Source: Plantibacter sp. VKM Ac-2880
GTDB taxonomy: Bacteria; Actinomycetota; Actinomycetes; Actinomycetales; Microbacteriaceae
Length of the DNA: 64,000 nt
Assembly (NCBI RefSeq): GCF_015351235.1
Contig: NZ_JADKSJ010000002.1
Coordinates: 124,001-188,000, forward strand
Direction of reading: 5' to 3'
The position numbers were made by a program, and so were the translations under genes. The notes beneath the pieces are model-generated. The model searched no databases, was not told the origin of the DNA, and worked only from the letters and a program-made list of their open reading frames with translations. Below are positions 51,710 to 62,324 of the stretch, piece by piece (the stretch's first letter is position 1; every line of letters begins with the position of its first letter).

Positions 51710-51985
51710 TCAGGAACTGGTCACGAGCGTGGCGTTGCCGGCCACGACGGTGACGGTGTTGTTCTCGACCGACAGGAAGCCGTCTTCCGCGTTCGCGACG
51801 ATCTTGGAACCGTCCTCGAGCGTGACCCGGACTTCACCGGCAGCGAGGATGGCCAGCATCGGTTCGTGTCCGGGGAGGATACCGATCTCGCCGTCGACGG
51901 TCTTCGCGATCAGCTGGCGCGCCGCACCCGACCACACTTCGTGGTCGGCTGCGACGACACTCACGGTCAGAGGAGTCGCGGCCAT
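51710..51985 (-). CDS. atpC: F1Fo ATP synthase epsilon subunit, short form
   Basis: 91 residues. Epsilon links the rotating gamma subunit to the c-ring and in long forms inhibits ATP hydrolysis. Here only the N-terminal beta-sandwich is present: LTVSVVAADHEVWSGAARQLIAKTVDGEIGILPGHEPMLAIL in blocks, then GSKIVANAEDGFLSVENNTVTVVA. The C-terminal helical hairpin (about 40-50 residues in E. coli) is absent. ATG 51985 lies two bases from the atpD stop and has AAGGAG inside the end of atpD. Confidence 0.94.
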   Translation of the reverse strand: MAATPLTVSVVAADHEVWSGAARQLIAKTVDGEIGILPGHEPMLAILAAGEVRVTLEDGSKIVANAEDGFLSVENNTVTVVAGNATLVTSS

Positions 51986-51987
51986 GA

Positions 51988-54395
<2,408 letters not shown>

Positions 54396-54398
54396 GGA

Positions 54399-56027
54399 CT
54401 AGCGGCGACCCTTCACGATCTTCTCCTGGTTGACGTCTTCAACCGGGAGCTCCTCGACCTGCTCCGAACCGAGGGCAGCGCCCTCGCCCGTCTGGAACTC
54501 GAGCTTGAACTGGTCGACAGCCGCGTCGAGCTTCGAGACGGTGTCGTCGTCGAGCACGTTGGTGTCGCGCAGGGTGTTGAGCACCTCGGTGTTGCGACCG
54601 AGGTAGTCGAGGAGTTCGCGCTCGAAGCGGAGCACGTCCTCGACCGGGACATCGTCCAGCTTGCCCTTCGTTCCGGCCCAGATCGACACGACCTGCTCCT
54701 CGACGGGGTACGGCGAGTACTGCGGCTGCTTCAGCAGCTCGGTGAGGCGTGCGCCACGGGCGAGCTGACGACGGCTGGCCGCATCGAGGTCGGAGGCGAA
54801 CATCGCGAACGCCTCGAGCGAGCGGTACTGCGCGAGCTCGAGCTTCAGCGTTCCGGAGACCTTCTTGATGCTCTTGACCTGTGCGTCTCCACCGACTCGC
54901 GAGACGGAGATACCGACGTCGACCGCGGGGCGCTGGTTGGAGTTGAAGAGGTCCGACTGCAGGAAGATCTGGCCGTCGGTGATCGAGATCACGTTGGTCG
55001 GGATGTACGCCGAGACGTCGTTCGCCTTGGTCTCGATGATGGGGAGACCCGTCATCGAGCCGGCACCGAGCTCGTCGGACAGCTTCGCGCAACGCTCCAG
55101 CAGACGGGAGTGCAGGTAGAAGACGTCACCCGGGTAGGCCTCGCGTCCCGGCGGACGACGGAGGAGGAGGGAGACGGCACGGTAGGCCTCGGCCTGCTTC
55201 GACAGGTCGTCGAAGATGATCAGGACGTGCTTGCCCTCGTACATCCAGTGCTGGCCGATGGCCGACCCGGTGTAGGGGGCGAGGTACTTGAAGCCGGCCG
55301 GGTCGGACGCGGGCGAGGCGACGATCGTCGTGTACTCGAGCGCTCCAGCCTCTTCCAGCGCGCCCTTGACGGAGGCGATGGTCGAGCCCTTCTGACCGAT
55401 GGCGACGTAGATGCAGCGGACCTGCTTGTTGACGTCGCCGGACTCCCAGTTGGCCTTCTGGTTGATGATGGTGTCGATCGCGATCGCGGTCTTGCCGGTC
55501 TGGCGGTCACCGATGATCAGCTGACGCTGGCCACGACCGACGGGGATCATGGCGTCGATCGCCTTGATGCCGGTCTGGAGCGGCTCGTGCACCGACTTGC
55601 GCTGCATGACGCCCGGAGCCTGGAGCTCGAGCGCGCGGCGGCCCGTGCTGGCGATCTCGCCGAGGCCGTCGATCGGGTTGCCGAGCGTGTCGACGACACG
55701 ACCGAGGTAGCCGTCGCCGACGGGGACCGAGAGGACCTCCCCCGTGCGGGTGACGTCCATGCCCTCGACGATCTCATCGAACTCACCGAGGACGACGACG
55801 CCGATCTCGTGCTCGTCGAGGTTGAGCGCCAGGCCGAGCGTGCCGTTCGCGAACCGGAGGAGCTCGTTCGCCATGGCGCCCGGGAGCCCCTCGACGTGGG
55901 CGATGCCATCGGCGGCATCGATCACGCGTCCGACCTCGGTGGCCGCGGCTGCGCCGGGCTCGTAGGCCTTGACGAAGTCCTTGAGAGCATCCCGGATCTC
56001 GTCTGGGCTGATCGTGAGTTCTGCCAT
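54399..56027 (-). CDS. atpA: F1Fo ATP synthase alpha subunit
   Basis: 542 residues, the non-catalytic nucleotide-binding subunit. Walker A is [15 protein letters not shown], then [17 protein letters not shown], Walker [17 protein letters not shown], and the Arg finger region [10 protein letters not shown]. Two adjacent ATGs (56030, 56027) exist; the second is preferred because AAGGA is five bases before it. The C-terminus is about 30 residues longer than E. coli AtpA ([20 protein letters not shown]), typical of actinobacteria. 109 bases separate it from atpH, with a hairpin near the ribosome site. Confidence 0.98.
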   Translation of the reverse strand: MAELTISPDEIRDALKDFVKAYEPGAAAATEVGRVIDAADGIAHVEGLPGAMANELLRFANGTLGLALNLDEHEIGVVVLGEFDEIVEGMDVTRTGEVLSVPVGDGYLGRVVDTLGNPIDGLGEIASTGRRALELQAPGVMQRKSVHEPLQTGIKAIDAMIPVGRGQRQLIIGDRQTGKTAIAIDTIINQKANWESGDVNKQVRCIYVAIGQKGSTIASVKGALEEAGALEYTTIVASPASDPAGFKYLAPYTGSAIGQHWMYEGKHVLIIFDDLSKQAEAYRAVSLLLRRPPGREAYPGDVFYLHSRLLERCAKLSDELGAGSMTGLPIIETKANDVSAYIPTNVISITDGQIFLQSDLFNSNQRPAVDVGISVSRVGGDAQVKSIKKVSGTLKLELAQYRSLEAFAMFASDLDAASRRQLARGARLTELLKQPQYSPYPVEEQVVSIWAGTKGKLDDVPVEDVLRFERELLDYLGRNTEVLNTLRDTNVLDDDTVSKLDAAVDQFKLEFQTGEGAALGSEQVEELPVEDVNQEKIVKGRR

Positions 56028-56045
56028 CATGTTCCTTTTGGTTGT

Positions 56046-56061
56046 GGAACCCGGGGGTTCC
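56046..56061 (-). promoter_or_regulatory. Hairpin in the atpH-atpA spacer, close to the atpA ribosome site
   Basis: GGAAC/GTTCC stem around CCGGGG (the outer 7 bases on each side are complementary), 19 bases before ATG 56027. It could be an RNA-processing or translation-tuning element that sets subunit stoichiometry. Confidence 0.4.
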
Positions 56062-56136
56062 GAGAGGTGCGATCCGTCAGGATCAACGTCTTGAGTTGTG
56101 GAGACCGTCGGGTCGGTCTCCGCGCTGCGCAGGCCG

Positions 56137-56934
56137 CTATCGGGCCAGTTGCAGACGGAGGTCGTTCAGTCGGGCAGCGAGGCTGCCGTCGATGACGTCG
56201 TCCCCGAGCTGCACGCGCAGTCCGCCGACGACGGCGGGGTCGATCACCTGGTTGATCTTCACCTGACGGCCGTAGGCCGTGGCGAGGTGGCGTTCGAGGC
56301 GCTGCAACTGCGACACCTCGATCGGTGCGGCAGCCGTGACCGTGGCGACCGCAAGGCCCTGCTGGTCGGCGATGATGCCTGCGGCGTAGCGGAGCAGTTC
56401 TCCGATACGCCGACCACGAGGCTGCTGCACGAGCTGACCGACGATGCTGACGGTCTGCGGGCTCGCGTGGCCCTCAAGCAGGGATGCCGCGAGGGCACCC
56501 TTGGCCTCGGCCGATCCGAGCTTGCTGCTGAGCGCGAGCTCGAGCTCGTGGTTGCTCGAGACGAGCTTGCCGAACTCGAACAGCTCTGCCTCGATGTCGC
56601 CCTGCGCGCCTGCGGATACCGAAGCCGCCCGGAGCCCGAGTTCCTCGATGCCGGCGAGCAGATCCTGCTCACTGGACCACCGTGCTGAGACGACCGTCTG
56701 GAGCAGCCCGAGCGCCTGAGCGCCGAGCTGACCGCCGAAGATGCGGTCGACGACGACGCGCTTGGCGTCGGCGTCGGCCGCCGGGTCGCTGAGCGCAGCG
56801 CTCAGGTGGCTCGAACCGCCGATGGCCCGGCCGGCTGCGAACAGACCGTCCGCGGTGGCCAGATCGGCCCCGGCGCCGAGGGCGACGAGGGCCTCCTTCG
56901 ACGAGGCGAGTGCTTCTCTGGTCGCGCTTCCCAT
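56137..56934 (-). CDS. atpH: F1Fo ATP synthase delta subunit, long actinobacterial form
   Basis: 265 residues against about 177 in E. coli. The C-terminal half holds the OSCP/delta signature ([65 protein letters not shown] in blocks, about 150-260). The longer N-terminal part is helical and Ala-rich. Delta holds the peripheral stalk to the top of F1. The ATG at 56934 shares a base with the end of atpF. Long delta forms are common in the class. Confidence 0.95.
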   Translation of the reverse strand: MGSATREALASSKEALVALGAGADLATADGLFAAGRAIGGSSHLSAALSDPAADADAKRVVVDRIFGGQLGAQALGLLQTVVSARWSSEQDLLAGIEELGLRAASVSAGAQGDIEAELFEFGKLVSSNHELELALSSKLGSAEAKGALAASLLEGHASPQTVSIVGQLVQQPRGRRIGELLRYAAGIIADQQGLAVATVTAAAPIEVSQLQRLERHLATAYGRQVKINQVIDPAVVGGLRVQLGDDVIDGSLAARLNDLRLQLAR

Positions 56935-57485
56935 TACTTGGCTGCCTTCTCCGACGCTTCGAGGTCCGCGAGGAACCGGTCGACGACGGCCGTTGCCTTC
57001 GCGTCGTCGTTCAGCGTCTCGCCGATGACGCCGCTGGCGAGGTCGAGCGCGAGCGTGCCCACCTCGGCACGGAGCGACACGACGGCCGCCTGACGCTCGG
57101 CTTCGATCTGCGCCTGGGCGCTGGCGGTGACGCGAGCTGCCTCGACGGTCGCCTGCTCCTTGAGCTCGGCGAGGATCGTCTGACCCTCGACACGAGCCTG
57201 TTCGCGGATGCGTCCGGCTTCCTGGCGGGCTTCGGCGAGCTGAGCGTTGTACTGCTCGAGCGCGGCCTCGGCCTGCTTCTGGGCCTCGTCTGCCTTGGCG
57301 ATGTTGCCCTCGATGGCCGCTGCGCGGTCGTCGAGGAGCTTCTGCACCTTCGGCAGGATCAGCTTCCAGAAGAAGCCGAGGATGATGATGAAGACGACGA
57401 GCGACCAGACGATGTCGTACACCGCTGGGATAAGAGGGTTCGTCGGAGCGCCCTCTTCAGCAGCAATGATCACTGCATCAAACAT
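56934..57485 (-). CDS. atpF: F1Fo ATP synthase b subunit
   Basis: 183 residues. One N-terminal membrane helix (YDIVWSLVVFIIILGFFWKLI, about 24-44) and a long, charged, Ala/Glu/Lys-rich coiled coil (about 50-170) form the peripheral stalk. The stretch LPKVQKLLDDRAAAIEGNIAKADEAQKQAEAALEQYNAQLAEARQEA, here at about 45-91, is typical of b subunits. A short extracytoplasmic lead of about 20 residues (MFDAVIIAAEEGAPTNPLIP) precedes the helix, as in other actinobacteria. Confidence 0.96.
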   Translation of the reverse strand: MFDAVIIAAEEGAPTNPLIPAVYDIVWSLVVFIIILGFFWKLILPKVQKLLDDRAAAIEGNIAKADEAQKQAEAALEQYNAQLAEARQEAGRIREQARVEGQTILAELKEQATVEAARVTASAQAQIEAERQAAVVSLRAEVGTLALDLASGVIGETLNDDAKATAVVDRFLADLEASEKAAK

Positions 57486-57515
57486 CTTGCCTCCTTCGGA
57501 GATGTGAAAGGGGGC

Positions 57516-58611
<1,096 letters not shown>

Positions 58612-58717
58612 GTATCTCCAGTTTCGGGGGCGTGGAGCAGAGCTCTCGCGGCGACGAACAGGGGGGATGTCTCCTCGCCGCACGCCGAAGCGGTGCTAGT
58701 GGGAGGATTCGTTGACG

Positions 58718-58747
58718 AGTCTAGCAAGGAAACCGGCCCCCGACGAA
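58718..58747 (-). promoter_or_regulatory. Candidate promoter of the atp operon between atpI and atpB
   Basis: On the minus strand, TTCGTC (58747-58742), 18-base spacer, TAGACT (58723-58718), giving an RNA start about 100 bases before the atpB GTG. The rest of the 240-base atpI-atpB spacer shows no gene. The -10 is good, the -35 weak. Confidence 0.42.
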
Positions 58748-58851
58748 CCCAGGGGTGGTATTCCACGGCTATATTCCGAGCGGCGCTCGGGCCCGGGGAC
58801 GCGGATGCCGCTCCCGGCATGCTCACGGCCGATGCTGCCCGCGTGCGGGGT

Positions 58852-59337
58852 TCAGCCCTGATCGGTGTCGTGCGGCGGCGCCGTCGGGAGGATGCTGTCC
58901 GACACGTACGGCACGCGCACCTTCGCGGCCACGACCGCGTCGATGACGAGCGACCCGACGACGCCGACGATGACGCTCCCGAAGAGGATCGGTGGATTGA
59001 CCCACGGCTGGTCCTTCAGGATGAAGCCGAGGACGAGGAACAGGACGAACTTCACCAGCCAGCTGCCCATCACCACCCCGAACAGGATCCCGACGAAGAA
59101 CTCCTGGCCGGACCAGCGGTTGGCGAAGAGGATGCTGACCGAGGTGATGCCGAGGAAGACGAGGGCCATGGCCGTGCCGATGAGCGCGCTCGTGAGCCCA
59201 CGGGTCCCGTCGACGCTCCAGCCGACCACTCCCCCGACCACCGCGATGACGAGCGCGAGCAGCGCACTGTACTTGAGGGCCGTGCTGAAGACCCGGTTGG
59301 CGCTCGAATGCGAGCCGGCCTTGGCGGGAGGAGTCAT
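58852..59337 (-). CDS. atpI: AtpI-like membrane protein preceding the ATP synthase operon
   Basis: 161 residues, four membrane helices (about 21-42, 46-70, 83-104, 120-140 by eye). No strong motif, but it sits in the atpI position, immediately before atpB, and has the size and topology of that group; AtpI may help c-ring assembly or Mg2+ supply. ATG 59337 overlaps the wecA-like stop by four bases. Called from context and topology. Confidence 0.78.
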   Translation of the reverse strand: MTPPAKAGSHSSANRVFSTALKYSALLALVIAVVGGVVGWSVDGTRGLTSALIGTAMALVFLGITSVSILFANRWSGQEFFVGILFGVVMGSWLVKFVLFLVLGFILKDQPWVNPPILFGSVIVGVVGSLVIDAVVAAKVRVPYVSDSILPTAPPHDTDQG

Positions 59338-60599
59338 GGGTGCTGGTCCTTCTTGGCGAGAGAGTCGAGGGTGTCGAGGGTGTCGCCGCTCACGGGCGCC
59401 TCGGGGTCGCGCTGCCCGGAGGCCTCGTCGAGGCGATCGTACAGCGCCGACCCGGGAGCCCCGTCAGCGTCCGGCACCGCACGCTGGGCGAGACGGTCGG
59501 CGCGCCGTCGGCGACCGAGTGGCAGGAGGGTGAACACCGTGCAGGTGAGGACGCCCACGGCGACGAACAGCAGCGCCATCCACGACGGGACCGCGAAGAA
59601 CGCGAGGCATCCGACGGAGATGACGACGGTCCAGCCGTAGAAGATGAGGACGGCGTGCACCTGGCTGTGTCCGAGGTCCAACAACCGGTGGTGCAGGTGC
59701 ATCCGGTCAGCACTGAACGGCGACTTCCCGGCACGGAGGCGTCTGAGCACCGCCAGGGCGAAGTCCGCGAGCGGGACGACGAGGATCGCGAAGGGCAGGA
59801 GGATCGGGATGAACGCCGGGAGCAACTGGGTGCGCCCGAGGGCGGCCGGGTCGACCTGCCCCGTGACGGCGGCCGCCGACGTCGCCATGAGCAGTCCGAC
59901 GAGGAGCGCTCCGGCGTCCCCCATGAACAGCCGCGCGGGGTGCCAGTTGAGCGGGAGGAACCCGAGGCAGGCGCCGACGAGGATGGCGGCGATCAGCGAG
60001 GCGAGGTTGAAGTAGTCGCTCGCGCCCGTCGACGTCACGAGCAACTGGGTGTAGACGAAGAACACCGTGTTGGCGATGATCGCGACGCCCGCCACGAGGC
60101 CGTCGAGGCCGTCGACGAAGTTGATCGCGTTCATGACGAGCACGATCGCGAAGACCGTCATCGAGAAGGACACCCAGGAGGAGCCGACGGTCAGCCCGCC
60201 GATCGGCAGCGAGTAGATCTGCACGCCGAGCCAGGCGACCAGTCCGGCCGCCATGAACTGCGCGGCCAGTTTGATCATCCAGTCGAGGTCCCACAGGTCG
60301 TCCGCGACCCCGATGCCCACGATGAAGAGGGCTGCACCGAGGATGGCGAGGACGGGCTCAGGATCCGCGAACACGAGGTCGAAGAACGGGAGCTGCCAGG
60401 CGACACCGAACGCGATGAGGATCCCGATGAACATCGCGACGCCGCCGAGGCGCGGCGTCGGCGTCTGGTGGACGTCGCGCTCCCGGATCGGCGGGTGCAG
60501 GCCGTACTTGACCCCGACGCGACGCGCGAGGTGCGCGAATCCGAAGGTGATGCCCGCGCTCACGACGAGCACGATGAGGTACCCGGAGAACTGGTTCAT
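59334..60599 (-). CDS. wecA: WecA/TagO-type polyprenyl-phosphate HexNAc-1-phosphate transferase
   Basis: 421 residues, about 11 membrane helices. It moves a sugar-1-phosphate (usually GlcNAc) from a UDP-sugar to the polyprenyl carrier to start cell-surface polymer synthesis. Signatures: GVADDLWDLDW (DD), MNAINFVDGLDGLVAGVA (NFxDGLDGL), RLFMGDAGALLVGLL and the MurNAc/WecA-distinguishing HLHHRLLDLGHS (HxHH). The C-terminal 50 residues are a polar, Pro/Asp-rich tail outside the fold. It begins four bases inside the Sua5-like gene's stop. A second family member is encoded just beyond Sua5 (61338-62324). Confidence 0.93.
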   Translation of the reverse strand: MNQFSGYLIVLVVSAGITFGFAHLARRVGVKYGLHPPIRERDVHQTPTPRLGGVAMFIGILIAFGVAWQLPFFDLVFADPEPVLAILGAALFIVGIGVADDLWDLDWMIKLAAQFMAAGLVAWLGVQIYSLPIGGLTVGSSWVSFSMTVFAIVLVMNAINFVDGLDGLVAGVAIIANTVFFVYTQLLVTSTGASDYFNLASLIAAILVGACLGFLPLNWHPARLFMGDAGALLVGLLMATSAAAVTGQVDPAALGRTQLLPAFIPILLPFAILVVPLADFALAVLRRLRAGKSPFSADRMHLHHRLLDLGHSQVHAVLIFYGWTVVISVGCLAFFAVPSWMALLFVAVGVLTCTVFTLLPLGRRRRADRLAQRAVPDADGAPGSALYDRLDEASGQRDPEAPVSGDTLDTLDSLAKKDQHP

Positions 60600-61264
60600 C
60601 GCTCGCTGAGGTCTGGGAGGAGCTCCCCCACCACATCGCGGATCGCCTCGCGCGAGACGGCGCCCTCGCGCAAGACGACGAGCCGCTCGTCGGCGGTGCC
60701 GAGGCGCGTGGCGTCGATGATGGTGGACGACACCTCCCCGCCGTCACCGCCGTCGAGGTACACGGAGACCGAGTCGCCGAGCATCTCGAGCGCGGCCGCC
60801 GCCGACGTCGCGGCCGGCCTCCCGGTGAGGTTCGCGGAAGAGACCGCCAGCGGGCCCGTGTCCTGGAGAAGTTCGAGGGTCACCGGGTTCGACGGCATGC
60901 GGAGCGCGACCGTCCCGGCCGTCTCGCCCAGGTCCCAGGCGAGCGAGGGCTGGGCTTCGAGCACGATCGTCAGGCCGCCCGGCCAGAACGCCTCGACGAG
61001 CCGGTGCACGGCGTCGGGGACGGACGCCGCCAGCGCCTCGAGCGTGTTCACGCCGGACACGAGGACCGGCGGAGGGGACTGACGGGTGCGCCCCTTGGCG
61101 TCGAGCAGGCGCTGGACGGCCGTCGGCGAGAACGCGTCGGCCGCCAGGCCGTAGACCGTGTCGGTCGGCAGCACCACGAGTTCGCCGCGTGCCAAGGCCG
61201 TCCGGGCCAGGCGCATCCCGGTGAGCAACTGCGCGTGATCCTGGCAATCGAAGGTCTGCGACAT
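60596..61264 (-). CDS. Sua5/YciO/YrdC-family threonylcarbamoyladenylate synthase
   Basis: 222 residues. It makes threonylcarbamoyl-AMP from threonine, bicarbonate and ATP for the t6A37 modification of ANN-decoding tRNAs. The YrdC domain shows GELVVLPTDTVYGLAADAFSPTAVQRLLDAKGR in blocks (about 27-59), PGGLTIVLEAQPSLAWDLG and VALRMPSNPVTLELLQDTGPLAVSSANLTG (about 135-165). Single-domain, TsaC length rather than the long Sua5 form. ATG 61264 has AGGACC upstream. Often located near atp and wecA-like genes in actinobacteria. Confidence 0.94.
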   Translation of the reverse strand: MSQTFDCQDHAQLLTGMRLARTALARGELVVLPTDTVYGLAADAFSPTAVQRLLDAKGRTRQSPPPVLVSGVNTLEALAASVPDAVHRLVEAFWPGGLTIVLEAQPSLAWDLGETAGTVALRMPSNPVTLELLQDTGPLAVSSANLTGRPAATSAAAALEMLGDSVSVYLDGGDGGEVSSTIIDATRLGTADERLVVLREGAVSREAIRDVVGELLPDLSER

Positions 61265-61337
61265 GAGCGTGGTCCTGGCTGGGCGGGGCCGCCGATCAGT
61301 GATCAGACGGCCGGATGATCGGGGTGACGACGCTCAA

Positions 61338-62324
61338 TCATAGCCTCGGGCGTCGGACGAGCAGTCGAGGGGAACCCAGGTAGGCGGCGAGGACGAGCAG
61401 GATCCCGAGAACGGCGAGCACCTGGAAGGGGAACGCCGCCGTCGCGACGACAGCCCCGAGGAGGCCGGTCGCGAGCGTCGCGACGCTGACGACGGCGGTG
61501 GACCCGAGGTGCCCGAGGCCACCTGCGGCGAGACGCTGGTACACATGGCTGCGGTGGGCTTCGTGCAGCGGCTCCCCCCGACGCCAGCGCGCGATGATCG
61601 TCGTCCCGGTGTCCGCGACGTAGACGAGCACCGGGCCGATCAACGCGATGAAGGACACCCCGCTGAAGGCCGCGTAGACGGCGACCGCGACGAGGGATCC
61701 GCCGAGCAGGTAGCTGCCGACGTCGCCGAGGAACATGCGTCGTTTCGCCAGGTTCCACGGCAGGAACCCGAGGAATGCCGCCGCCACGACGAGTCCGGCC
61801 GCGGTCACGCCGGGGAGCCCGGCCGCCACACCGAGGCCGGCGTAGAACCCGCCGACGACCGTGCCGTGCAACGAGGAGATGCCGTTCACGCCGTCCATGA
61901 AGTTCGCGATGTTCGTGTACGCCACGAGGGCGACGATGCCGAGCGGGATCCACCAGAACGACGCCGACATGGACACGACGAGCACCCACGTGGCGAGCAG
62001 CCCGAGGACCACCTGCAGGCCGAACCGGACCCGGACCGGGAGTCCACGGACGTCCTCGACGGCGCCGATCGCGGCGTTGAGGACCGAGATGCCGGCGACG
62101 ATCCAGAGCGGCAGGCTCTGGAAGACCACAGCAGCGGTACCGAGGCCGACCGCGACGGCGATGGCCACGCCGATGCCGCCGCCGCGGATGGTGGGTGTGA
62201 CGTGCATCGAACGGTGGTTCGGGGTGTCGACGACCGAACGGTGGATGAGGACCGGGCGGATGACGAGTTGCGACAGCAGACTCACGACGAGCGCAACGAC
62301 CCCCGCCAGCACGGCAGCGGTCAT
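61338..62324 (-). CDS. WbpL-type UDP-sugar:polyprenyl-phosphate sugar-1-phosphate transferase
   Basis: 328 residues, about ten membrane helices. MraY/WecA family with NIANFMDGVNGISSLHG (NFMDGxxG), MFLGDVGSYLLGGSLVA and HRSHVYQRL in place of the HxHH of WecA, the form seen in WbpL/WbcO enzymes that prefer modified deoxyamino sugars. The DD motif reads AVEDVRGLPVRV, with Glu for the first Asp. ATG 62324 overlaps the dehydratase stop by four bases, so the dehydratase probably makes its substrate. This points to a second surface glycan started by a UDP-4-keto or diamino-deoxysugar. Confidence 0.9.
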   Translation of the reverse strand: MTAAVLAGVVALVVSLLSQLVIRPVLIHRSVVDTPNHRSMHVTPTIRGGGIGVAIAVAVGLGTAAVVFQSLPLWIVAGISVLNAAIGAVEDVRGLPVRVRFGLQVVLGLLATWVLVVSMSASFWWIPLGIVALVAYTNIANFMDGVNGISSLHGTVVGGFYAGLGVAAGLPGVTAAGLVVAAAFLGFLPWNLAKRRMFLGDVGSYLLGGSLVAVAVYAAFSGVSFIALIGPVLVYVADTGTTIIARWRRGEPLHEAHRSHVYQRLAAGGLGHLGSTAVVSVATLATGLLGAVVATAAFPFQVLAVLGILLVLAAYLGSPRLLVRRPRL

